The position numbers and the translations under genes are program-made. Below are positions 21,670 to 33,480 of a DNA stretch of 38,597 nucleotides, in pieces. The notes beneath the pieces are model-generated. The model made no database searches. It was not told where the DNA came from and saw only the letters and a list, made by a program, of their open reading frames with translations. Position 1 is the first letter of the stretch, and every line of letters starts with the position of its first letter. The DNA lies in assembly GCA_002224055.1 (NCBI GenBank), contig AZLU01000010.1, positions 1-38,597 on the forward strand. Reading direction: 5' to 3'. The DNA is from Pezizomycotina sp. ARF18. Taxonomy: Eukaryota > Ascomycota.

Positions 21670-22014
21670 TTTGACGGTTGTTGATAGGTTTTGAGTAGGT
21701 TCTGCCAAAGCTCCAGTTTACCAGATCTTTTCATGAGAGACGAAACAACAAAAATAAGATGCAGGAGCACTGCAATTTATATACAGAGGTTCTGAAGGAG
21801 AACAGGGCGGTATAGCCAAAGAAAAGCTAAGTGAATATTAAACGACTATGTCTCATACTAACTTTGACCCGGAACATAGCGAGCTAAGATTACTAAGACA
21901 ACGCAGAACAGTGTCCGATGTTCGAGCTCGACAGGTCTAGAGCTAGAGCTTTGGACGTCATTATTCCGTCTCCAATTATGGCGAGATTCTCAATTATGAG
22001 ACGTTGTAAATGAT
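21670..22014. promoter_or_regulatory. Upstream region of the secreted-protein gene
   Basis: No ORF. TTTATATA at 21777-21784 on the plus strand reads TATATAAA on the minus strand, about 110 bp upstream of the ATG, and is a plausible TATA box. An AGCTAGAGCT-like palindrome lies near 21940. Confidence 0.4.
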
Positions 22015-22215
22015 TCAGAACAATTTTTCTACTTCTTTCGTAGCGTCATGAACGTAGTCTGTGACTCCGTAATGATTAGCAAGATAATATACGCCTTTAT
22101 ATTTTATTATATCCTTTGACAAGTCCCCAGAGAGACATCTCTGACACACTCCGAAGTTCCAGGCTTTTTGTCCTTCAGGCACGATATCGTTATCTTCGGT
22201 CGCCGAATATTTCAC
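22015..22215 (-). CDS. Small hypothetical protein fragment with CxxC
   Basis: A 66-codon frame of convincing protein texture: TEDNDIVPEGQKAWNFGV, CQRCLSGDLSKDIIKYKGVY and YGVTDYVHDATKEVEKLF. It has no ATG; it opens at a GTG, and in-frame stops lie just upstream. A nearby ATG (MGKKLTVLETIFRR, about 22303) is in another frame, so an intron or a missing base may separate them. The CxxC pair could bind metal. It lies upstream of the secreted-protein gene on the same strand. Family not recognised. Confidence 0.35.
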   Translation of the reverse strand: MKYSATEDNDIVPEGQKAWNFGVCQRCLSGDLSKDIIKYKGVYYLANHYGVTDYVHDATKEVEKLF

Positions 22216-23500
22216 AGGAAGTAATCAGACAAACCCATATACGATAACTTTAGCGAGGGGGTTTAACGTCGAAATATAGTTTCTAGAACCGTTAACTTTT
22301 TCCCCATATTTTATAGATTATTACGGTTTGATTGAATTTATATCTAGGTCCTTCTGGTAGGAGAATCTACATGGAGGAATATTCAAATACATAGCTACTA
22401 GTCTTGAACAGTCACGAGTCTAGGTCTGGATAATAGTCTCTGGAGGGTGCGAATCACCGTCTCTTACATCGGTAATACGAAACCGATCATCTCGAAAATA
22501 CGAACGGTGTCGAAGGCTTCTCTAGTGAAGCCTAAATCCTACCGCCATCAGGTCAGCCACACGTGGAGGTATCTCCAACGAAGCCAAATATAATATTTTA
22601 GAATCATTACCTGGTCATTGTAGAGAAGTTTGTTCATTTGTTCCTTCGTTTATCCCTACATTCATCCCTGTTCAGGAACGAGCTTTCAGCATATTCAAGA
22701 TTATGCTTCGATCTCTAAGATATAGCCCGCATGGTAAACTATATTCGAGGCGTAAGTAATCTACTAGAGTAGATTTGATCACAGGCAAGAGATTAGTTTT
22801 CCGCTAAATCTGCAAATAAATATGCTTTCACAAGAATGTTTCAAGCAAGCTGACGAGGTCACATCGAATCTGCTCACTCTTACCGTAAAACGAAAATGCG
22901 CAAGCATAAAGATATAAGTGAAATAAGTAAGAGAATCGAGGCTCAATCTCTAGTATTATAACCTCGTGATACTCACAGCTTTGAAGTTGTAAAAAAAAAA
23001 AAAAAAAAAAAAAAGAAGCGTTACCGAGTGGTGTTACCTTACCGAGTGGTGTTGCGGCCCAATCATTTTATCGTCAGCCAAATTCGGCAGCACAGAGTGC
23101 TTCCTCCATTCAAATAATATGGGTACGAGACAAATTCAAAGCTTCCTATCAACACCATCACTCATTATCATCATCACCATTGCAACTTCGACGTTAGAAA
23201 TGCGTCTCTATACATTTGCCATCCGATCTCTATTCCTCAATATTTCTAGACCTTCAGATCGGAACCATCAGCTTGGGAGGTGGAAATGAGGGAAGGAGGC
23301 CCTCATCGTCGGCGGTAAGCTTCTCTCTATGGTTGGGGGAACACAACCAACCATAATTTCCAACTTGCACCAACTCTTCCTTCATGGCCGAGCTAAGACA
23401 CTGACACCTTTATAGACTCTCGTCTAGATATTGCCAGTTTCTATATAAAGCATCAGTTCCACCAGCTTCCATCTGCCGGAATTTCGAGACGAAACGACTT
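22216..23500. other. Intergenic, AT-rich, with A24 tract
   Basis: No gene supported. Contains A24 at 22991-23014, immediately followed by a short tandem duplication (listed separately). Confidence 0.45.
23021..23056. repeat. Tandem 18-bp duplication beside poly(A)
   Basis: TTACCGAGTGGTGTTACC is followed at once by TTACCGAGTGGTGTTGCG, just after the A24 tract and a 6-base spacer. It may be simple slippage. Confidence 0.85.
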
Positions 23501-23947
23501 TTATTTCACGGATGTTTGGGGTGAGGCGAACGCAGCTTTGATACCTCCCTTAGCTCCCTTGTCCCTCCGCTTTCTCCCCGATCCCTGCGGCTTCTGGAAC
23601 CAATCCCTTTCTTCATAACAATGCATCAATGTCACGATGATGCAATCAATTCGCAGCAGCCGAAAAAGTTTTTTATCTTCAGCATCCTGAAGACACTGAA
23701 CCCACTTCGATTGGTGGTCGTTATTGCACATGGGGAAGCGGTGAAGAGGCACTGAGGAGCACCGCATGAAATTGCAATTTGACTTGCAGCTGTTGTGCAG
23801 ATTTGGCTGGCGCTAACCGAATTCTCATGGTCCTTCGCGAAAATAGTCACCAGTGACCACCACCCCACAACGAATAAGAACGAATGGGAAAACTCACAAG
23901 GCTGAAACTTCCCGGAGGGATATCCGGCGCTCCTCAAGATCTCTCAT
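23501..23947 (-). CDS. Possible two-exon small Cys-containing protein (112 aa)
   Basis: ATG at 23947 gives MRDLEERRISLREVSA, then a GTGAGT donor at 23897. A CAG acceptor at 23790 restores an open frame to the TAA at 23501. Exon lengths of 50 and 289 nt make an exact 113 codons including the stop. Exon 2 has clustered Cys (CKSNCNFMRC, MCNNDHQSKWVQCLQDAED) and a basic tail (GRKRRDKGAKGG). The branch site is weak. No signal peptide. The Cys spacing is not a clear twin-CX9C motif. The clean frame across the splice is the main support. Confidence 0.3.
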
Positions 23948-26716
23948 ATGACGTTTTGCGAGAGAAGTTTTTTCATGGCTCTTTCGGCACGAAACTTTTT
24001 TGTCTTTTGACGCCGTTCATATACGATATCCGAAGGGTTCAATTTGGCTAATGCGTATAGGTGTGGATTGCCATTTCTCCTCCGCTGCTGAAAGGGCACT
24101 CGAGGAGGAACGCCGAGAGCTAGTAGGAGAACTCCCAGTCTCTCACTACTCCCGCAAAGATCACTAAACTTCTCGTTACTTTACCCACACCCAGGTCCTC
24201 CCAAGGATATCAAAAAACAAACATAACACCTCTTTTCGTTCTAGGCTTCTTGCTTCCAGGATGTCGAAGATAGGGGTAAAGGAGGAGCTAATCTTCAGTC
24301 AAACCCATGAAAAACTATCTTTAGCTTTTGAACAGGCTGAACGGAGTCTTCGCCGACGATACACCCTTTTCCCAAAAAAATTTTTTTAACATCTCAGAAT
24401 GTCACTGCGATCCGAGTTACTTTCGAACCAAAAACGCATCGCCGGTATATTAAAAAAGAAATTTTACCGCTATATGCAAAACCCGATTGCCGGCAGGGCT
24501 CAACCTTACGAGGCTTGGCAATCCACGAGTTTATTTGAGACACGGTAGACGTGAAGAAAGTTATTGGTTTCCGGCTGAACGGGTAAATCCGGGGTTCTGG
24601 CAGGGCTGGAAGAAGGTATCTTTTTTCTCCCTCTCTTTCCCCCAAGTTATCTGGTACCTACGATAGAAAGCGAAAAGAAAAATTTTCATCGTCGTATTCC
24701 TGGTACGGCTTTTTCGGGGGTGGTTGGACAAGTAACCAGTAACGAGAATACAGAAGGCTGATACTTAATTAAATACTTAAATCGCTAAGGGAACAGTTTT
24801 TCTTGACCTTTTTCCTTCCTGTGGGTGACTGTCTTTGCATCTTGCATACGTTTGCATGCGAAAGAAGAAAAGAAGAACGAAAGGCAATGGAGATACTGCG
24901 GCGTTGTGGTGTTAGCTTCCTATACACCAGCGCTCCAGACTTCCAGAGGGTGTGCTAAGACTCAAGAGGGTTTTCAGTGGAAATTACATTTTTCTCGCTT
25001 GCATGATCACTGACGTTTTTTTTTCGCAGATCTTGGCCTCCATTTTTTATTGATGAAAAATATCTCCTCGAAGCGCTCTGGCCCTGGCTGGGTGGCTGGA
25101 AAGCCGAATCAAATTTCGACGGTTTCAAATGGCCTCCGAGAGGGAAGCTGATTTGAATAAATAGGAATCTGGTGAGAATAACATTATCTACGCAATCATT
25201 CTGTCAATCTTTGTCGCGTAAACCGAGAAAGCGCTGTCAAATCATTGACTGTGAACCTGTGATGTTCTTTCTTAGAATCCAAGGAAAATCCAAGAAAACT
25301 GGCCTACCACTCTCCACATACGTGGCGGCGAGTCGTGAAACGGCAATTGCGGCGAAGGGATAAACCCGGAGTAACCAGACCCAGGAAATCCAGGAATCCA
25401 GGGAAAGACAAGACAATTAATGAAAGGATTACGGCTGACAATCAGCTTTGACACTTTTCTCTTTACCATGAACAAAATAGATTTCCCGGAGATACATATC
25501 CCCAAGAGACAGAAACCACAGAGAAAGGGTCTCAGATAAATAGATCCTGTTGGCCAGGAAGGCGACGGAATGCGGAGGTTCTCGCTTGACAACAAACAAT
25601 AACAATGCGAAGGGGACATGAGAGGGTGAGGGATGTCGAGAAGCAGGATTTTTTGTTTCTCCATCGCTTTGCCTCAGTAAATGATTGCCGGTAACTGTTG
25701 ACTTTTTTTTTTGGTGAGCCGAATAATAATATTCTGATCTGGTTCCGATTACTTCCCGCACCCATCATCATCGTCATATCACTGAAAACAGTGTCCGATG
25801 CGTTGTTAAATGCATGCATTAGGCCACCTTTTTTTTTTCTTTTTACGATGGATCCAATAGGAATATCTTAGCAGTCGAGGGAAAGATACCACTATTCACG
25901 GTTAGTATCTCTATCCTCTACTTCCCAGCGTCAAAAGCCTCCAAAAGACATCATGGGAGTAGCACCGCTATGACCCTTAGTCACATCAACATCATACTCA
26001 ATAGAGCCTAAAAAAAAATAAAAATAAAAAGTGCGAGAGAACGGTGGATTTTGGGTGGTGTGCAGACGTGTCCATCCCTACACGTTTCCACCCACACCAC
26101 CTCACAACGATATCATAACACAAAGTCTAGTAAGTCCTCTTCTTAATCTACCCGGAGCACACAATGCCGAAGGGGCTAAGAAAAGTACAAGACGTAAGGA
26201 CCAGAGGGAAAAAGCAATGTGAGTTTTTTTTACTAGTACAAACAACAGGGAATAAAGAATAAGAAAAAAAAGAAAAAAAAAATCGCGTCGCTAACTGTTG
26301 TCTGGTGTTAGTTAGTTCAGAGTTTGGTATCACAGAAGCGAAGAAAAAAGGGAAAGAAAATTTTTTCTACACTAAGGTTGATTGGCACATGCATGTTAGC
26401 TTGCAGCAAATCGACCTTGCTAAAGGGAGGAAAAAAGCCACGAGCAGGGCCAAAGGGAAAGAAAGCGCATGAGACGTTTTTGTTTTCGTATATAAGGCTG
26501 GTAATGCCTGCACCGAAATCTCGTGTGAGCCCAAAATTCTGAACCCCCTGATTTTATAATTCTTCCTTTTTCCACGTTGACGGTTACATTTTCTTTTGTA
26601 TACCTATCTCTAAAACCTCTCCTCTCGTTACTTATAAGTTGATACTAACCCTCTACCGGCATCTATTCCCCCTCTATCACCGATCGCTTATCCCGCCTCT
26701 CTTTGAGGAAACAAAT
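23948..26716. other. Long region without a convincing gene
   Basis: Two short protein-like plus-strand frames stand out: one near 24081-24168 (SAAERALEEERRELVGELP) and a 42-codon ORF at 24261-24389 (MSKIGVKEELIFSQTHEKLS). They may be remnants of one coiled-coil-like gene. Other frames at 25172-25820 and 26031-26540 look accidental. The last 200 bp, CT-rich, are the likely promoter and leader of the gene at 26717. Confidence 0.4.
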
Positions 26717-27717
26717 ATGAATCGACTACTTACCTTCGTTTTACTAATCGCGTACAACGCGTCGATGACATCAGGACTTCCTCTCCTCGGTTAAGTCAAC
26801 TGTTCTCGAGACAATCCTCGACAACCTTGCTGAAGGCGACGAAGGGGACGGCAGCGCCCGTATACAATTACCAAATACCTGCTCCGCCAACGCCACCCCC
26901 ATTTGACTACTACACACGAAATCTCAACACCTCAACAAATCTACAACCTCACAGTCTACCCAAATAATTTGGGGATTGTTTTCGATGGCACGCCGAGCGT
27001 ACCCGACCACCTCTTTACTAACGATACCAGCGGCCGCGTGTCGCCTCTGGGTAACTTTACCGACTACATTACTTCGATAGAATACTTTTCGGCTTGGCTC
27101 CCGTTCCGATTGAGAGCACGACGGGTGCCGTGTTCAGCAAGGCCGAGATTGTCCATTTCCAGTCGTCGTGCCCGAAGTTGCGTCGTCGACCGTGTACTTC
27201 ACTGCCTCGACTGTGAACGGCACATTTATAACGAAATTGAAGCAGATCGGCTTCTGGCGTTTCGACCGGGATTCCGGGGCCGTGAAGGAGTACGACCTCA
27301 CCGTGACGGGTCTGGAGGACTTTACGAGCGCGATCTTGGGCGATGCCGACTTCAACGACAAGGCGGTCCAGTTGGGGCAGATCCAGAGGTCTGCGCCGGG
27401 GCATCGGCGTACTGCACGGGCCAGTACAAGCAGTACGACAGCTTCAACGACTGCGTCGCCCAGCTGAGCGCGAAGAAGTTCGGGACTTTCTACCAGGCGT
27501 GGAGCGATTCCGTGGTGTGCAGGAGCGTGCACGTCATCCTCGCGGCGTCGAGACCGGACATACATTGCCCTCACGTGGGTCCCACGGGAGGATGAAGTGC
27601 GTCGATTACCCTTACCTGCTGAGAGACTTCGGCGATAAAGATCTTTTCGGTGCGGGGGAGACGGCGTTCATCTGCCCTGACAGGCTACCACCCAAACCGC
27701 AGAGTGGCTGCGCCTAA
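26717..27717 (+). CDS. Secreted Cys-rich fungal protein of unknown function, frameshifted
   Basis: ATG at 26717 (ACAAATATG) opens a signal peptide, MNRLLTFVLLIAYNASMTSG. The mature protein has STPQQIYNLTVYPNNLGIVF, an N-glycosylation-rich stretch (NDTSGRVSPLGNFTDYI) and SIEYFFGLAPVPIESTTGAV. Next come SSCPEVASSTVYFTAS and FWRFDRDSGAVKEYDLTVTG. A C-terminal Cys module follows: CAGASAYCTGQYKQYDSFND-C, VVCRSVHVILAASRPDIHC, PHVGPTGGMKCVDYPY and a final SGCA. The C-terminal HCPHVGPTGG-type module resembles one I associate with secreted proteins of unknown role in filamentous ascomycetes. Slips at 26793 (T), about 27088 (T4), 27173 (C3), 27389 (GG) and 27586 (GG) are each repaired by one base; the join near 26890-26915 is unclear. 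The ordered motifs and intact Cys argue for a live gene of about 330 residues. Confidence 0.7.
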
Positions 27718-29538
27718 GATGGCGCTCGCCTGACATTTCCCTATTATTTCCTCTTTGCATTGATTGCCTTTTCTTTTTTTTTTCTTTTTTTTTTTTTTCT
27801 TTTTCTAAAAAGAAATGTTTTCCTGGAGCGGTGTTCGATATTCTTTTCGTCCTTCCCGATTTTATTTTGCATTGCGTTGTGTTTTGATTTGCCTGACGTC
27901 GCGAGCAAAGTTTGTACAATTCGAAATGTCCTTTTTTTCCTTCTATTTACGAAATCATTATCCTTCCCATCATTCGCGCTTATCACGACTTTTACGACTT
28001 GCTGATCAACAAGAAAAGAGAGAAAATGGAGCTATCCTCATCACTATCATATTTAACTACTTATTAAAGGCGCTCTTTCGGAGAGGCCGAATATTTGCAT
28101 TTATATCTTTTATGCCTCTTTGTCCTATTTGTTTTACACTTTGTTTTTTTGCCTTATATTACTTGGAGCGCGAGCCACTGCGAACTTCCCCACGAAGAGC
28201 TATCTGTTTTTAACCGCCAGTTTAAAATCTTCAGGCGTTTAACTTCTCAAGCGCTTGATTTAATAATGTAATACCTAATGTCCTTCCTGTCTCTTGTCCA
28301 TTTTTACCTCCAATTGCTTCCATTTTGGCTGCTTGCATTTGTCCTTTCTTCGTCGTCATTCCTTTACACGGAAAGAAAAGTTCTGTTATTATTGATACCC
28401 ACACTCATTTACCTTCGGCTGCATCTTCGCACTCGTTTACACTCCTTAATTTTGCATTTTTAACACTTCGGACTCTCGTTTTCACAATATTGTATACGGT
28501 TGTGCAGTTCTTTCATGATACCAGGCTCGCACTCGTTTCTGTCTCTATCGCTTTGGTGTTTTTTCCATGGTCACTCATTTTACAATCTCGAGCTCCGAGA
28601 TACCTATTTGCCTTACTCGTATTTTTTTTCTATTACTTACGATTCTTTTTACTTCCAGCGGCTGTCTGATATACTATTTTTAATGCTTAGCGTCGCAACG
28701 GATTTTTATTTGTATCCTTGATCCTTGGTGGATGTATGAACTGTTTCTCTACATTATTTACGAACTATTATCCCACTACAAAAATGACGACTTTTCAAAA
28801 CTTCCTGACCCACTACTTTTAATGACAGATAAGGCACTGTTTTTTCCATATGTACATTTTCTTAACTGGTTGTTGTTAACCGTTGATATTGATATCGGAG
28901 ATACACGATATCTATTGGCTATGGCGCTTCCCTTGTTATTCATGCGTTACGAACTTAAAAACCACAAAAAAGTGCCACGTTTTTTTTTTTTTTTTACGCT
29001 TTCCCTTGCTCGATTACACGTCTGCCCTGACATCTGTAATTCATGCAAACGCGTTGTCATACTTAGTGCCTCTTTTCATATTTGCTTCTTTTTTAGACTT
29101 AGCTTACAGCCTGACGATTTTACTTGCCCTTTTAATGATATGAACCGCTTTCATGACAAGAGTATCGTATACTTATTTTATCCGTTAAATGGATGTAGTA
29201 CTTGTAGTTTAGCCTTCCTCATGACGCCCTTGATGAACAAAGAATTCAAAACTGACGTTAACATCAGCATTAATTTGACTACTTCGTAGGAATATACCCG
29301 TGAAACAATGATCGTGAGCTTAGATAAGGCAAAGGCATGGCATTATCGCCGGCCTCTCCGAGTTTCCTTCTATTCTCCGTCATGAATAAACGCGATCATG
29401 ATATATTTGAACTGTAAAACACATCCTATCTTGCCTTGTATTACATCCTGCCTTTGCCTTACGTCCATCCTCCATCCATCTCGCTCTCACTTTAATCATC
29501 AACGCAATTCGCCGTGCCAATATGCCTATTAACCTTCC
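27718..29538. other. T-rich intergenic region
   Basis: A strongly T-skewed stretch, especially 27760-29200, holds many low-complexity Phe/Leu/Ser-rich open frames that look accidental. It may include a long 3' UTR of the secreted gene. No domain or splice structure seen. Confidence 0.5.
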
Positions 29539-30608
29539 TCAGCATCCTGAACCTCCTCCACGCCGCCACCGCCAGATTACCAAGTATAACGCAATAACAC
29601 CAAACACGATCCCCACAATCCCGCCCAGCGGTAACCCCTTATGGCCACCACCCGGCGAGGGAGGAGCATTAGCCGGCGGATTAATCTTCGGCGCGCCGTT
29701 ACCGCCCAGTATACCAGTACTAAACCCGCTATCCAACAACTCGCCAATACTCTGCTGTAAAACGCTCTGACACACCGGATCGTTCGTCAAAGTATCGTTA
29801 CCGGACGTGCACAGCGACCGTAAAGATAATTGATTCGCGACCCATTGGACTTGTAACGTCGTCACGGATACGTTGTACGACTTTACGGCCCATATACCGA
29901 ACACGATCGCCGTCGTGAACGCTGCGATCTGTAGGAGCGTGTCGAGGACTATAGCGACTAACTCGCGCTCCTCCATGCGCTTCATGTGCCGTTTCTGTTT
30001 GGGTGTTAATTGCTGCGGGTGCGGTTGCGAGGACGTACAATGCGGTACGTCGCACGTGTGCACGCCCGCGACGGTGCCGCCGGGTATGCCGGGGTATACG
30101 AAGGGTGGTGTAAATCGTGGCCGTAGTGGTAGTACGGCGTGGAGAGGTCGTGGGTTAGGATGCTGTGGTGCGTGGGGGTTTTACGTAAAGCGGAGTTCGC
30201 GCGGGATTTGACGCAGGTAGGGTGGTGGCATGTTCCGCGCCAGCAGGATTTCTTCTTTACGCCGCGATTGTATCATTCGCGGAGCCGGGGTGGAAGGCCG
30301 TGGAGGAGGATGTTGCTGTTGTGCTGTGTTGGAGATGTGGTTTTCGGAGAATGTGGAGGAGGAAGGCGTTGGTGTGGGTGATGCACCGGGGCGGGGTTGA
30401 GAGCCGATTTTCTCGTGGGGTAGGTGTCGTCGAGGTAGCCGAGGGCGTAGATACCCGTTGTCGGGTAGGTGCTGCTTGACGGCGACGTAGGTGATACTGG
30501 TGTGGTTGGCGTCGCCATGGTGAACTGTCCGGGGACTGGAGACGAGGGGGCGGAGAGTGCTGGGTTCGCGTGCGGTGGTTGCAGGCCGCGCTTCGCTTTC
30601 TTCTTCAT
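29539..30608 (-). CDS. Predicted two-transmembrane protein, Pro-rich N-terminus, frameshifted
   Basis: ATG at 30608 starts MKKKAKRGLQPPHANPALSA, followed by Ser/Thr/Pro-rich sequence (TPTTPVSPTSPSSSTYPTTG). A segment in another frame reads MIQSRRKEEILLARNMPPPY then LRQIPRELRFT. The last open frame contains FVYPGIPGGTVAGVHTCDV, KQKRHMKRMEERELVAIVLD and a first membrane helix (LLQIAAFTTAIVFGIWAVKS). A Cys-containing loop, a Pro/Gly stretch, a second helix (GGIVGIVFGVIALYLVIW) and a short basic tail follow. Slips lie near 30290, near 30181 (an in-frame TAA) and near 30121. The last is repaired by one G. Length about 350 residues. The helices and ordered conserved-looking blocks support a real membrane protein; the family is not recognised. 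Confidence 0.6.
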
Positions 30609-33480
30609 TGTTTCATAAAAGGAAAACGGCGCAGTATTTAGCCTTTATAAGGCCCGGCAAAATGTCTCGTCGGCTGAGAAGGTCAGTGTCGTCTCGGATT
30701 TGAGTCGCCTGAATAGTTTGTGTCAATGCCGAGATTCAGGCAACGGGCGTAACGCCTCGAAGGGCGAAAAGGAAGATTGTCTAGGAAAACGAGTTATCTT
30801 GAAGGCCAAGGACCACGGTGGAACAAGAAACTCTCAAGATGGTCCTCGGGCAGAGAATCAGAGACCATACAGGGGGTTTCGGAACGTTATAACGAACGAA
30901 GATAATCAACGTCGGATGATGAGTTTCTTAGAGGATTACGACGATATTAAAGGGGGGCTGCCTAACGAATTCAGGGCTAAAAATGAATTCCAAGGCCAAG
31001 CTTTGCAACTGCGCCTCCCACTTTTCCCCTCTAGATTGAGACCAGTCGACCAGTTGCCCTTAACGGGTTCCGACTGCATGGAATCGCCAGGTGCAGCGAA
31101 AGAACAGCGAAAACCAGTCGGGAATCGGAAAGAGAAGGAACATTGAAAGAAAGAACGTAGAGATGTAACATGTACCTAGCTAGAGAGCTGCGCCTCGAAC
31201 AGATTTCACGGTGTGGGGAAAATCAATAACACTCGGCCAACACGGCAGGTGTCATTTCGGGAAAGAATAGCCGTCTTTTGAAGGAAGATTACGCGACAAG
31301 GCGATTGTTAATTCACTCCTGATAATTCTATTGTCGTCTCAGAAGCTTAGTTTGAGTGCTCCGGTCAATCGTATTGTCCGGAATTGGTTTCAATATCTAT
31401 GCGAAGCGTCACGAATTTTGTTTTCTGCAGATCTGAGAAAGATACACCGATAGTTGGTAAAGTCATGGTCTATCTGATATAAATGATTGACGACACGGCG
31501 CAAATAGCACTGGCGTCATAGAATTGACTTATGAAAGCTTACGGGCTTCATCGCGTTAAAATTCATTCCTATACTAGTATAGTAGGTATGTAGGATAACG
31601 AACCGAATCTTAAAACCCTAGTAAATCTATCGGATCAGATATTCAAAATCTCGATACAATTAAAGTACCACATATTGGCGAGCGGAAGCGACATCGCTCA
31701 AAGTATCAAGATGCTTGATAGCTTGGCCGTTTACTCATGAAGCTTGAGCGAAACCTGCTCAATTCGAATGAATCCTTGTGACTAAACCTCATCGTATATA
31801 GCATTAGCAAGTGCGTGCGGATTCCCTATCGTACGCTCCCACTCCTGCCTCTGACATCTCTCCAGTACGATCCTTTAATGCAATGATCTAGAGTTTCAAT
31901 AAAAATCTGCACATCGGTATTTACTACCAGCTTTAAAATTTGTGAAGCAGCCGCATCGAAAATCCGCTCTGAGGTTCCAACGAACGAAGGAACGCGAAAG
32001 TTTGAAGATAAAACCCACGAGGCTGAAAAAAACAGCAGAGCGAGGTAAGAGGATATATATATATAGATATATTTTTTGTAAATTATACAGCGGCCCAGCA
32101 GATATGCCACCCGTCGGTGCGGCAACCGTAATTGGAAAAGCATTTCTCCATCACTTAGACGCGATCGTATATATAACTGCCAATGGCTACCTGGATTCAT
32201 TCACACATAACCTCCATGCGCTGGAATAATAAGCTGTTATTGAAATCTAAGCGTAAGGTACGAGATGCGTTTCGAGAATAAGTACCAACCGGAGTTGTTC
32301 AAGTTGGATTTTCATCCAGAGCCACATGCCGACGCATCGCTTTAATTTTTCCCCCGGCTCTACGTATACTTTTTTGCAGTTTACAGCGGAGCATCGTGCA
32401 TTTTCTTGATATCATAGTAGACCAGATCCGATAGCTTCAAAATTTAAGCTTTCTACATACAAGCATAACGGACAGTAGGTATAAAGATAGGTAACACCGT
32501 CTGCCGGCTTTATTTGTCACTGAAAAAAAAAAAAAAACATTCGGCTTGGAGACCTATCAACCGGCAGGCTGTTTAAAAAAAAAAAAAAAGGGGGGGGTTA
32601 TGACTACTCCTCGTTGTTACACACTAATCGCTCGCTCCCCCAGAAATCAATATCTTCCGTCCTCGGTTCCCAAAAACAATCTAAACATCAGACTTTCATC
32701 TTGCCGAACCGTGATCTGTTAGCCGCGCAAGCACTAACACTCACACAGATGCATAAGCATGCGCGGAGGAATATTTTTTTCCTTACAAAAGTAGCTCATG
32801 GATCCGTTCGCCTGTGTAAAAGCTTGTATTCCACCCGCGGGGACGGGAACCGCGAACTGAGAACCGCGATATATACGGATTCGGATCGGACGCAAAACGA
32901 CAGCCGTTGCTCTTCTTTCATAAGTACCTTCAAGTATCACTGTCACGAAATGGATTCATGGGGATTGAGGGACAAAAAAAAAAAAAAGAGTAATTACTCT
33001 TCAACTCCGCTAGGTTTCGTAGATATATCGATTTCCGGTCGTTCGAGTTAAGGTTAAAGGCTTCGATCCATGAAATATTCGATTACGAAATCTCCAGCGG
33101 CTTTGCCCTTCTTCAAAGAAACGTAGTGTTTGTCAGTGATATCGAAGACGACGCAAACTGGCTGTTTCGACGTCTCTTGTCTTCATTTCACTTTTCTTTT
33201 TTCTTTGCATTATTATTATTATTATTATTGCTACTAATTGTCGGTATCGTTATCGAAGCTTTTTATATATTCCCTATATTCCATGATTTGCTTTCCTGGG
33301 GAGAACGACTGAAATATAAAACACGTCCTCTTCCAAGCCTTCATCATCAAGTCCGAAAAAAAAAAAAAAAAAAAAAAAAACTTCCGCAATCCCCAGATCA
33401 CATAACTTATCACAAACATATACTCGCTGCTTCCCCTCCCGAATTATTTCTCCCCCTTCAAAGAGCAATTACCATTCACC
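30609..33480. other. Long intergenic region with accidental ORFs
   Basis: An open frame at 30700-31146 (148 codons, no ATG start) and several shorter ones show no motif and no splice context. Short A tracts at 32522, 32575 and 32973 and an A25 at 33356-33380 are present. The last 100 bp (C-rich, ending CACC before ATG) form the leader of the NmrA-like gene. Confidence 0.45.

Noticed and set aside
28732-29289. 185-codon plus-strand frame, hydrophobic
   Set aside because: Lies in the T-skewed region; Phe/Leu-rich low complexity with a poly-Phe run, no start context or splice sites. Most likely accidental.
30700-31146. 148-codon plus-strand frame
   Set aside because: Opens at TTG, not ATG, has no recognisable motif, and flanking sequence shows no intron or promoter signals.
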